DNA of 22,825 nucleotides, taken from the NCBI GenBank assembly GCA_947631655.1, contig CANRME010000008.1, forward strand, positions 1 to 22,825, given 5' to 3'. The first letter of the stretch is position 1. Each line of letters begins with the position of its first letter. Both the position numbers and the translations under genes were made by a program. The notes beneath the pieces are model-generated. The model ran no database searches. It had not been told where the DNA came from and worked only from the letters and a program-made list of their open reading frames with translations. Below, in pieces: positions 6,680 to 13,824 of this stretch. The DNA comes from an uncultured Bacilli bacterium. GTDB lineage: Bacteria > Bacillota_I > Bacilli_A > RF39 > UBA660.

Positions 6680-7921
6680 ATGAAAAAAATAAACAGAGAT
6701 CTATATTTAAATAAATTAATAAGCCGTAAAGAAAATGGAATGATTAAAGTTGTTACAGGTATAAGAAGATCCGGTAAGTCTTATTTATTAGATCCCATCT
6801 TTAAGGATTATTTAATTGAAAATGGAGTTAAAGAAGATCATATAGTTAAATTAGATTTAGAAGATAGAAAAAATAAGAAATATTTAAATCCCGATGTTCT
6901 TGATGAATATATTCGTAGTTTAATTGTCGATAATAAAATGTATTATATTATTTTAGATGAAATTCAAAAAGTTGATGATTTTGAATCAGTATTAAATGGT
7001 TTCCTTCATATTGAAAATGTTGATGTTTATGTAACTGGCAGTAATTCTAAGTTTCTATCTTCAGATATAATAACGGAGTTTCGTGGTAGAGGAGATGAAA
7101 TTAGAGTATATCCCTTATCTTTTAAAGAATTTATAACGTCATATAAAGGAAGCTCTGATGAAGCCTGGAACGAATATCTATTATATGGTGGAATGCCTTA
7201 TATTTTAACTAGAAAAATTGATGAAGAAAAGAGCTCGTATTTAAATAATTTATTTGAAACTGCTTATTTAAAAGATATTATTGAAAGATATAATATAAAA
7301 AGAATAGATATTTTAAATACGCTTATAAATATTTTAGCTTCTTCAGTTGGTTCCCTTACTAATCCTACTAAACTAGCTAATACTTTTATAAGTAGTGGGA
7401 TAAAAGATGTAAGCGTTCAAACTATAACGCAGTATATTAGTTATCTATTAGATGCTTTTTTAATTACCAAAGTAGAGAGATATGATATTAAAGGCAAAAA
7501 ATATATATCTACCCCAAGTAAATACTATTTTACAGATATAGGATTAAGGAATGCTAGAATAAATTTTAGACAATTAGAAGAAAATCATTTAATGGAAAAT
7601 ATTATATATAATGAGCTATTAATAAGAGGTTATAATGTTGATATTGGAGTAGTTGAAGTAAGAGATAAAAATAAGAGAAAACAATTAGAAATTGACTTTA
7701 TTTGTAATCAGTCTTATAAAAAATATTACATACAATGTACTATGCATTTAGAAGAAAGGGAAAAAACTTTACAAGAAGAAAGACCACTGTTAAATATAGA
7801 AGATAGTTTCAAAAAGATTATTGTTGTAAAAGATAATATAAAACATTGGTATACCGAAGAAGGAATACTAGTGATTGGAATACAAGAATTTTTATTAAAT
7901 ATCGATAGTTTAGATTTCTAA
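6680..7921 (+). CDS. AAA-family ATPase with DUF4143 C-terminal domain
   Basis: A 413-residue P-loop protein. The Walker A motif is GIRRSGKS (27-34), Walker B is YYIILDEIQ (88-96), and the sensor-like VTGSNSKFLSS (118-128) is followed by LSFKEF (146-151), all typical of the AAA/DUF4143 group. The C-terminal part carries E306, then EIDF (337-340) and YYIQCT (349-354), resembling a PD-(D/E)xK-like fold but with Cys where Val is usual. The family's role is unsettled; members spread horizontally and are often patchily distributed. ATG 6668 is also in frame, but it lies inside the ribosome site (TGGAGG 6669-6674), so ATG 6680 (MKKINRDLYL) is preferred. The gene stands alone with its own promoter and is bracketed by GTGGCAAAA repeats. 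Confidence 0.92.
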   Translation: MKKINRDLYLNKLISRKENGMIKVVTGIRRSGKSYLLDPIFKDYLIENGVKEDHIVKLDLEDRKNKKYLNPDVLDEYIRSLIVDNKMYYIILDEIQKVDDFESVLNGFLHIENVDVYVTGSNSKFLSSDIITEFRGRGDEIRVYPLSFKEFITSYKGSSDEAWNEYLLYGGMPYILTRKIDEEKSSYLNNLFETAYLKDIIERYNIKRIDILNTLINILASSVGSLTNPTKLANTFISSGIKDVSVQTITQYISYLLDAFLITKVERYDIKGKKYISTPSKYYFTDIGLRNARINFRQLEENHLMENIIYNELLIRGYNVDIGVVEVRDKNKRKQLEIDFICNQSYKKYYIQCTMHLEEREKTLQEERPLLNIEDSFKKIIVVKDNIKHWYTEEGILVIGIQEFLLNIDSLDF

Positions 7922-7930
7922 AACAATTCA

Positions 7931-7963
7931 TTGAATAAAAATGGCAAAAGTGGCAAAAATATT
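7931..7963 (+). repeat. GTGGCAAAA repeat, copy 3 (3' side of the ATPase gene)
   Basis: TTGAATAAAAATGGCAAAAG followed by TGGCAAAAATATT. It aligns with copies 1 and 2 over about 33 bases with few changes and begins nine bases after the ATPase stop codon. Confidence 0.7.
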
Positions 7964-7974
7964 CACTGATAAAA

Positions 7975-8040
7975 TTTTTCCAGTGTAACCAAAAAAAAGT
8001 TAATTTTGAAAAGTTTTTCCAATTCAACAAAAAAACTTTG
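7975..8040 (+). repeat. Pair of imperfect direct repeats between ATPase and tkt
   Basis: TTTTTCCAGTGTAACCAAAA at 7975 onward and TTTTTCCAATTCAACAAAAA at 8014 onward share TTTTTCCA, AAC and the A-run. A CACTG...CAGTG inverted repeat (7965-7969 / 7981-7985) overlaps the first copy. This explains most of the 196-bp gap 7922-8117, which holds no convincing gene; the rest carries the tkt promoter. Confidence 0.5.
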
Positions 8041-8083
8041 TATTTTTTAAATAATAAAATTAGTAGTAATGATTCAAAAAATA

Positions 8084-8092
8084 TGGTATACT
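8084..8092 (+). promoter_or_regulatory. Extended -10 promoter of tkt
   Basis: TGGTATACT: TG-n directly before TATACT (8087-8092). No good -35 is visible. The ribosome site AGGGTG (8105-8110) follows closely, giving a short leader. Confidence 0.55.
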
Positions 8093-8117
8093 TTTATTTA
8101 GAATAGGGTGTGCTAGA

Positions 8118-10094
8118 ATGAACGAAGAGCAAAGAAATATTATAAATACTATTAAGTTACTCGGGATAGATATGATAAGTAATGCTAAGAGTGGACATCC
8201 TGGTATTGTTTTAGGTGCTGCTCCTATTATGTATACTTTATTTGCTAATCATTTGAAGTTTGATCCAACTAATCCTAATTGGATAAATAGGGATCGTTTT
8301 GTTTTATCGGCTGGGCATGGTTCGGCATTATTATATGCAACTTTATATGCAGCGGGTTATGGGATTGATATTGAAGATATTGCAGCTTTTCGGAGATTAA
8401 ATTCTAAAACACCAGGGCATCCCGAATATGGTGTAACACCAGGGGTTGATATGACAACTGGACCTTTAGGACAAGGTTTTGCTTCGGCGGTTGGTATGGC
8501 CATGGCGGAAAAGTATTTAAGTGCTTTAGTAAGTAAAGAAATAAAAAAACAACGTTTAATCGACCATTTTACTTATGTTTTATGTGGTGATGGCGATTTA
8601 ATGGAAGGTATAACTTATGAAGCTGCCTCTCTTGCGGGTTTATATGGCTTAGGTAAATTAATTGTTTTGTATGACTCTAATAATATCACTCTAGATGCTA
8701 CTAAACAAAAAACGGTGAGAGAAGATATTATTAAAAGATTTTCTTCTATTGGTTGGGATATAGATTATGTAAGAGATGGGGAAAATGTAACGGCGATAGA
8801 TAAAGCAATAGCAAGAGCAAAAAGAAACATGAATCGGCCGACGTTAATAGAAATTAGAACAGTTATTGGAAGAGGATCCTATAATGAAGGAACTAATATC
8901 GTTCATGGAAGTCCTCTATCTAAAGATGATGTCGAAAATTTAAGAAGAAATATGAAGATGGATACTAAGCCTTTGGAAGTTATAGAAGAAGATATTGATA
9001 AATTTAGAGTAATAATCAATAAAAGATTAAAGAAAAAGAATGCTTTATGGTATGAATATTATGATGAAGTTAAAAAGACTAATACCATTGGTATTCAAAA
9101 GTTAGTATCATTCTTTGAAGAGGGAAATATTTCACTAAACTTTAAAGCTGAGAACTTTAAAATTGCGGATAATTATCATGAAGAGTTAAGAGAATCCAAT
9201 TCTAAAATAATGAATATTATTGCAGAGCGGACACCATTCTTTTTAGGAGGTAGTGCGGATTTAGGTTCTTCTTGTAAAACTAATTTAGTTAAAGAAAGTG
9301 ATTATAGTAAGTCTAATCCTTTAGGAAGAAATATTTATTATGGGGTAAGAGAACATGCGATGGCGGCGATTACATCAGGGCTTGCTTTAAGCGGGTTACG
9401 GCCTTTTTGTAGTACATTCTTAATTTTTGCTGATTACCAAAAACCAGCGATAAGACTAGCAACTCTCATGAATATTCCGGTTACCTATATTTATACCCAT
9501 GATACTATTGCGGTAGGGGAAGATGGACCAACCCATGAACCAGTAGAACAGTTATTAATGCTAAGAAGTATTCCTAATATGATTGTTTATCGCCCGGCGG
9601 ATATTAATGAAGTAATTGGTTCTTGGGGAACGATAATGGAAAATAAACTACCTAGTTCATTAGTAATTTCGAAAAGTGATTTACCAATTATTAAAGGAAC
9701 TGATGGTACTAAGGTTAAATTAGGTGGTTATGTTGTGGGGGATGCTAGTGCGTGTGAAGGAGTTATAATTTCTTCGGGTAGTGAGTTATCTTTAGCCCAA
9801 AAAGTCGTAGAAGACCTAAATATCCGGGGTAAAAAAATTAGATTAGTAAGTATGCCTTCTATTGAAATATTTAAAAATCAAAGTAAAGAATATCAAGAAA
9901 GTGTACTGCCACCAAATGCTAAAATCGCTGTTATTGAAGCATCACATCCATATTCTTGGACCAGTTTTACAGCGTTAGAAAATATAGCGGGTGTAGATAC
10001 TTTTGGTTTAAGTGGACATAAAGATGAAGTTTTAAACCATTTTGGATTTACTTTTCAAACCATGTTAGAAAAAATGTTGGATATATTTAAATAG
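8118..10094 (+). CDS. tkt: Transketolase
   Basis: A thiamine-diphosphate enzyme of the non-oxidative pentose phosphate pathway, moving two-carbon ketol units between sugar phosphates. The 658-residue length is standard. Seen: SGHPG (25-29), AGHGS (65-69), the ThDP/metal motif GDGD (157-160) through NN (188-189), GPLGQGFA (115-122), the EHAM catalytic-glutamate segment near residue 412, and HDTIAVGEDGPTHEP, the substrate-binding stretch of the pyrimidine domain. All key motifs are intact. The gene is followed by sirA- and yneF-like genes in the same order as in B. subtilis. Ribosome site AGGGTG supports ATG 8118. Confidence 0.97.
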   Translation: MNEEQRNIINTIKLLGIDMISNAKSGHPGIVLGAAPIMYTLFANHLKFDPTNPNWINRDRFVLSAGHGSALLYATLYAAGYGIDIEDIAAFRRLNSKTPGHPEYGVTPGVDMTTGPLGQGFASAVGMAMAEKYLSALVSKEIKKQRLIDHFTYVLCGDGDLMEGITYEAASLAGLYGLGKLIVLYDSNNITLDATKQKTVREDIIKRFSSIGWDIDYVRDGENVTAIDKAIARAKRNMNRPTLIEIRTVIGRGSYNEGTNIVHGSPLSKDDVENLRRNMKMDTKPLEVIEEDIDKFRVIINKRLKKKNALWYEYYDEVKKTNTIGIQKLVSFFEEGNISLNFKAENFKIADNYHEELRESNSKIMNIIAERTPFFLGGSADLGSSCKTNLVKESDYSKSNPLGRNIYYGVREHAMAAITSGLALSGLRPFCSTFLIFADYQKPAIRLATLMNIPVTYIYTHDTIAVGEDGPTHEPVEQLLMLRSIPNMIVYRPADINEVIGSWGTIMENKLPSSLVISKSDLPIIKGTDGTKVKLGGYVVGDASACEGVIISSGSELSLAQKVVEDLNIRGKKIRLVSMPSIEIFKNQSKEYQESVLPPNAKIAVIEASHPYSWTSFTALENIAGVDTFGLSGHKDEVLNHFGFTFQTMLEKMLDIFK

Positions 10095-10149
10095 TTCGAC
10101 ATTTTTTTTGCGTTTGTTATGCTAAACTTCTAAAAAAGGAGTTAAGCAT
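10095..10149 (+). promoter_or_regulatory. Promoter and inverted repeat in front of the sirA-like gene
   Basis: TTCGAC (10095-10100), 17-base spacer, TATGCT (10118-10123), beginning directly after the tkt stop. ATGCTAAACT (10119-10128) and AGTTAAGCAT (10140-10149) form a 10-bp inverted repeat with one mismatch. It overlaps the -10 box on one side and the ribosome site AGGAG (10137-10141) on the other. It could be an operator, or an RNA hairpin exposing AGGAG near the loop edge. Confidence 0.45.
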
Positions 10150-10563
10150 ATGCGAAAATTTTATATTTTTAGGATTAGTGAAGAATTTGCGATTCTTACG
10201 AGAGAATTACCTTATAATCTATATAAAACTTTAGAAGAATTATATTATTTAAAAAAACAAGATTATAATATTGGAGTAGCGATATTTGAAAAAGTGGCGT
10301 TACCTATTGATAAGAAGAACTTAAATATTAGGATTTTTAATGATTTTAAAAATAATCAATATTATACGAAGTTTAATAACTTACATATGATTAATAATTA
10401 TTATAGTAATGAAAAAACAACTTTAGCAGTTAATAAAGCTTTTCTAACTTTAGAAACAACTACTATTCATCCTTCATTTTTAAAAGAATTAAATAAAAGT
10501 AATTATTATTTTGCTTGTGATTTTAAAAATAAAGATTATTTTTGGTTATCTTCTCTTGCTTAA
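10150..10563 (+). CDS. sirA: SirA-like (YneE family) replication-initiation inhibitor
   Basis: A 137-residue protein resembling B. subtilis SirA/YneE at both ends. The N-terminal RKFYIFRISEEFA matches the SirA opening (RHYYTYLIKEEFA), and the C-terminal YYFACDFKNKDYFWL matches its FLAVDFNTKKYGWL. In B. subtilis SirA binds domain I of DnaA and blocks new rounds of replication when sporulation begins. Its place between tkt and yneF is the B. subtilis gene order, which strongly supports the call. The middle is divergent, so whether it still binds DnaA is unknown. No signal or membrane segment. Confidence 0.8.
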   Translation: MRKFYIFRISEEFAILTRELPYNLYKTLEELYYLKKQDYNIGVAIFEKVALPIDKKNLNIRIFNDFKNNQYYTKFNNLHMINNYYSNEKTTLAVNKAFLTLETTTIHPSFLKELNKSNYYFACDFKNKDYFWLSSLA

Positions 10564-10609
10564 AAAATAAATATTTAGTAAAATAGATTTAGAAAAGGAG
10601 AAAAAAGAT

Positions 10610-10819
10610 ATGTGGTTAGATATTTTATATATCGTAATCGGTCTTGTAATTGGACTTGTAATTGGTTTTTTAGTTGCCAAACATTTAATGCAAAAAGAAC
10701 TTAAGAAAAATCCTCCTATTAATGAAAAGATGATTGAAGTAATGATGAGTAGTATGGGAAGAAAGCCAAGTCAAAAACAAGTAAGACAAGTAATGAATCA
10801 AATGACAAGATACATGTAA
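10610..10819 (+). CDS. yneF: YneF family (UPF0154) small membrane protein
   Basis: A 69-residue protein with one N-terminal membrane helix (about 4-25, IVIGLVIGLVIGFLVA) and a conserved cytoplasmic tail (NPPINEKMIEVMMSSMGRKP, then SQKQVRQVMNQM). Length and motifs match YneF/UPF0154, present in nearly all Bacilli. Function is unknown. It sits after the sirA-like gene, as in B. subtilis, and ends in an intrinsic terminator that overlaps its stop codon. Confidence 0.95.
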   Translation: MWLDILYIVIGLVIGLVIGFLVAKHLMQKELKKNPPINEKMIEVMMSSMGRKPSQKQVRQVMNQMTRYM

Positions 10820-10830
10820 TCTTGTTTTTA
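10805..10830 (+). terminator. Intrinsic terminator after yneF
   Basis: ACAAGAT (10805-10811) and ATCTTGT (10819-10825) are exact complements, followed by a T-run. The stem begins inside the last codons of yneF. Confidence 0.75.
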
Positions 10831-10856
10831 TTTTGACATTATGCATAAAATTAGAC

Positions 10857-10885
10857 TTGATTTATAAAATATAGTATGGTAAAGT
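10857..10885 (+). promoter_or_regulatory. Promoter of the acidic membrane protein gene
   Basis: TTGATT (10857-10862), 17-base spacer, TAAAGT (10880-10885), with TGG just before the -10 (extended -10). Confidence 0.5.
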
Positions 10886-10919
10886 TATATATAGAATAGA
10901 AGGGCTTAGGTGTGTGTTT

Positions 10920-11825
10920 ATGACGCAACTATTTAATAACGAATATTTTGGAATTGGTTTAATTGTAACCATCGCCTTTTTAACAGTGTTATTTATTATA
11001 GTGTTAGTAATGGCTTTAAAAGATGCTAAAAAACGAAGTGGTGAGATACCAGAGGAAAAAACTGATAAAATTCCCAGTGAAAGCTTCGCCTTCAAAGAAG
11101 AAGAACCAAAAGAAGAATTGCAAGTCCCTGAAGTCGAAGAAGAAAAAGTAGAAATCGTTCCAACAATAGAAGAAAATAAAGAATTTGGTGTTAAGGAAGA
11201 GGTAGTACCTCCAGAGATAAAAGAAGAAGTAGTAGAAGAAAAAGAAGAAAGTAAAGAAGAAGCAGATGAATTTAAAACAGCTGATTTTAGTTTTGAAGAT
11301 TTAAAAGGTACGGATTCAGAAGAAAAAGAACCAACGATTAATATTGATTTTGAAGCTCTAGCAGAATCATTAAAAAATGAATTAGATGCAGAAACTAAGG
11401 CAGCAGAAGAACCTAAAGAAGAAGTAGGAAAAGAAGTAAAACCAGAGGATTTATTTGATAATAATACTTCAGAAATTCCATCTATCAATTTAGAAGAATT
11501 AAAGAAATTTGCTAATGAATTACAACGAGAAGAAGAAAAACCACTTCTGCAAAATGAAGAAGATACTATTAAGATAGTTGATAGTGCAAATTCTAGTGTT
11601 AATGTATATTTAAATAATAAAGAAGAACAAAAAATAGTTAAAGAAGAAAAAGTTTATGGTCCACCTGTTAAAATGAAAGTTCCAACTATGGAAATGCCTA
11701 AATTTGCTTCAGTACCTAGTGATAGTGTTAAAGTAAATAAGATAGAACCAGTGGGAAATAAACAAGAAGAAGTAGTTGCTCCAAGTTTTGAAAATATTGA
11801 AAATGAAACATTTTCTTTAAAATAA
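10920..11825 (+). CDS. Single-pass membrane protein with long acidic low-complexity tail
   Basis: A 301-residue protein. Residues ~11-33 are a membrane helix (IGLIVTIAFLTVLFIIVLVM) followed by positive charges (KDAKKR), so the rest is predicted cytoplasmic. Residues 45-200 are dominated by Glu and Lys (repeated EE, KEE and EEVV groups) and probably disordered. Short hydrophobic-acidic blocks (INIDFEALAESLKNEL, SINLEELKKFANELQ) look like helical interaction motifs. The layout recalls division or envelope adaptors with an N-terminal anchor and acidic linker, but no family is assigned. Start: ATG 10920 with AGGTG at 10908-10912; an in-frame GTG at 10914 is an alternative. It lies upstream of parE but is separated by a terminator and a new promoter. 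Confidence 0.75.
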   Translation: MTQLFNNEYFGIGLIVTIAFLTVLFIIVLVMALKDAKKRSGEIPEEKTDKIPSESFAFKEEEPKEELQVPEVEEEKVEIVPTIEENKEFGVKEEVVPPEIKEEVVEEKEESKEEADEFKTADFSFEDLKGTDSEEKEPTINIDFEALAESLKNELDAETKAAEEPKEEVGKEVKPEDLFDNNTSEIPSINLEELKKFANELQREEEKPLLQNEEDTIKIVDSANSSVNVYLNNKEEQKIVKEEKVYGPPVKMKVPTMEMPKFASVPSDSVKVNKIEPVGNKQEEVVAPSFENIENETFSLK

Positions 11826-11841
11826 GAAAGACAATAATTGT

Positions 11842-11871
11842 AAAGTTCCCTTGTTTTGGGGCTTTTTTTTT
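11842..11871 (+). terminator. Intrinsic terminator overlapping the parE promoter
   Basis: AAAGTTCC (11842-11849) pairs with GGGGCTTT (11858-11865, two G-U pairs), followed by a run of T to 11871. Confidence 0.75.
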
Positions 11872-11879
11872 GGTACAAT
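11851..11879 (+). promoter_or_regulatory. Promoter of parE-parC
   Basis: TTGTTT (11851-11856) is in the terminator loop, then a 17-base spacer, then TACAAT (11874-11879) preceded by TGG (extended -10). The upstream terminator supplies the spacer, so the two elements are interleaved. Confidence 0.6.
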
Positions 11880-11899
11880 AAATAAAGGTGAAAATAAGT

Positions 11900-13819
11900 A
11901 TGGCAACACAAAATAATTATAATGAAGATTCGATTACTGTTTTAGAAGGTTTAGAAGCCGTAAGAAAAAGACCTGGTATGTATATTGGGTCGACAGATAA
12001 AAGAGGGCTTCATCATTTAGTATGGGAAATTGTTGATAATGGTATTGATGAAGCCATTAATGGTTATGGCAATAGTATTAAAGTAACAATTAATAAAGAT
12101 GAAAGTATTACGGTCGAAGATTCTGGACGGGGTGTTCCAATTGGGATGCATAAAACCGGGAAATCGACACCAGAAGTTATTTATACGGTCTTACATGCCG
12201 GTGGTAAATTTGAAAATACCGGTTATAAAGTATCAGGTGGTCTTCATGGTGTAGGTGCTTCAGTCGTTAACGCCTTAAGTAAAAGAATGGATGTTACAAT
12301 TTACCGGGATGGCAAAATTAGTAACATTAGATTTTGTGATGGGGGAAAACTAGAATCGCCTCTAAAAACAATTGGAGAAACGAAAAAAACCGGAACTGTA
12401 GTAACTTTTTTACCGGATTATGAAATATTTAAAAATGCGCATTTTTCTTTTACAACTATTGCGGAAAGAATGCAAGAAAGTGCCTTTTTAATTAATGGTC
12501 TTAAAATAACTGTTAAAGATGAAGAAGACCAAAAAGAAGTAGAATATTGTTATGATAATGGTCTTATTAATTTTGTAGAATACATTAATGAAAATAAAGA
12601 TGCCTTACATAAAGTTATTAATTTTTCGGCGGTGAAACAAAAAATTGAAGTCGATATTGCCATGCAATACACAGATACTTATCAAGAGACGATTCTTTCC
12701 TTTGTAAATAACGTTAAAACGAGTGATGGAGGGACCCACGAAGTAGGTTTTAAAACGGGAATTACGAAAGCTTTTAATGATTACGCTAAATCCAATAATT
12801 TATTAAAGGGAAAAGATAGTAATTTTGAAGGTAGTGATGTAAGAGAGGGTTTGACAGCTATTATTAGTCTAAAAATACCTGAAGAATTATTACAATTTGA
12901 AGGTCAAACTAAAGGAAAATTAGGTACTCCGGAAGCCCGTAGTGTCGTGGAAAGTATTGTTTATGAAAAATTAAAATTCTATTTAGAAGAAAATAAAGAA
13001 ATTGCAACCAATATTATTATGAAAGCGCAAAAGAGTAAAGTAGCAAGGGAAGCGGCAAGAAAGGCGAGAGAAGAAGCCCGGAATGGTAAGAGTAAAAATA
13101 AATTAGAAAAGAATTTATCTAGTAAACTAGCTCCGGCTAGTGCTAAGAATCCGAAAATTAACGAACTATTTTTAGTGGAAGGGGACTCTGCTGGTGGTTC
13201 AGCTAAAGGGGGAAGAGATCGGAAATTCCAAGCTATTTTACCTTTAAGGGGAAAAGTTTTAAATAGTGAGAAAGCTTCGATGGATGAAATTTTAAAAAAT
13301 GAAGAAATTAATACGATGATACATACCATTGGAGCCGGAGTCGGTGCTGATTTTACAGTGGAAGATTCTAACTACGATAAGGTTATTATTATGACTGATG
13401 CCGATGTTGATGGTTCACATATTCAAATTCTTTTATTAACTTTCTTTTATCGTTTTATGCGGCCTTTAATTGAAAAAGGAAAACTTTATATTGCTTGTCC
13501 ACCTTTATATAAAATAGAATATCCCAAAAAGAAATTATATGCGTGGAGCGATGAAGAATTAGAAGCTATAAAGCGTGAAAACAATATGAAAGCGACGATT
13601 CAAAGATATAAGGGATTAGGAGAAATGAACCCGGAACAATTATGGGAAACAACTATGAATCCCGATAGTAGAAGCTTAATAAGAGTTAATATTACGGATG
13701 CTTCTTTAGCTGAGAAACGTGTTAATATTTTAATGGGCGATAAGGCAGAACCAAGAAAAGAGTGGATTAATGAAAATGTTATTTTCACTTTAGAAGATGA
13801 TTATAGTATTGAGAGGTAA
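11900..13819 (+). CDS. parE: DNA topoisomerase IV subunit B (ParE)
   Basis: The ATPase subunit of topoisomerase IV, which unlinks daughter chromosomes. The 639-residue protein has the GHKL ATPase site (EIVDNGIDEA with catalytic E43 and N47; GLHGVGASVVNAL), a transducer domain, and the TOPRIM domain (VEGDSAGGSAK near 424, PLRGKVLN, then TDADVDGSHI near 500). The tail carries QRYKGLGEMNPEQLWETTMN. I prefer ParE over GyrB because of the TTMNP tail block, the overall likeness to B. subtilis ParE (ARKAREEARNGK, TIGAGVGADF), and the neighbouring parC. ATG 11900 is used because the upstream in-frame GTG (11888) is part of the ribosome site AAGGTG (11885-11890). Confidence 0.93.
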   Translation: MATQNNYNEDSITVLEGLEAVRKRPGMYIGSTDKRGLHHLVWEIVDNGIDEAINGYGNSIKVTINKDESITVEDSGRGVPIGMHKTGKSTPEVIYTVLHAGGKFENTGYKVSGGLHGVGASVVNALSKRMDVTIYRDGKISNIRFCDGGKLESPLKTIGETKKTGTVVTFLPDYEIFKNAHFSFTTIAERMQESAFLINGLKITVKDEEDQKEVEYCYDNGLINFVEYINENKDALHKVINFSAVKQKIEVDIAMQYTDTYQETILSFVNNVKTSDGGTHEVGFKTGITKAFNDYAKSNNLLKGKDSNFEGSDVREGLTAIISLKIPEELLQFEGQTKGKLGTPEARSVVESIVYEKLKFYLEENKEIATNIIMKAQKSKVAREAARKAREEARNGKSKNKLEKNLSSKLAPASAKNPKINELFLVEGDSAGGSAKGGRDRKFQAILPLRGKVLNSEKASMDEILKNEEINTMIHTIGAGVGADFTVEDSNYDKVIIMTDADVDGSHIQILLLTFFYRFMRPLIEKGKLYIACPPLYKIEYPKKKLYAWSDEELEAIKRENNMKATIQRYKGLGEMNPEQLWETTMNPDSRSLIRVNITDASLAEKRVNILMGDKAEPRKEWINENVIFTLEDDYSIER

Positions 13820-13824
13820 AGGTT

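Noticed and set aside
7818..8030. A 70-residue - strand gene between the ATPase and tkt.
   Set aside because: It is composed of the repeat sequence (CHFCHF, LNWKNF/LHWKNF) and has no ribosome site; it is the reverse reading of the repeats.
10862..11488. A 208-residue Ser-rich - strand frame opposite the acidic membrane protein.
   Set aside because: It is the complement of GAA/AAA-rich codons (Ser/Phe-rich), with no start signals; the + strand gene has a promoter, membrane helix and terminator.
11888..11899. GTG start of parE at 11888.
   Set aside because: The GTG lies in the ribosome site AAGGTG; ATG 11900 matches the usual ParE N-terminus.
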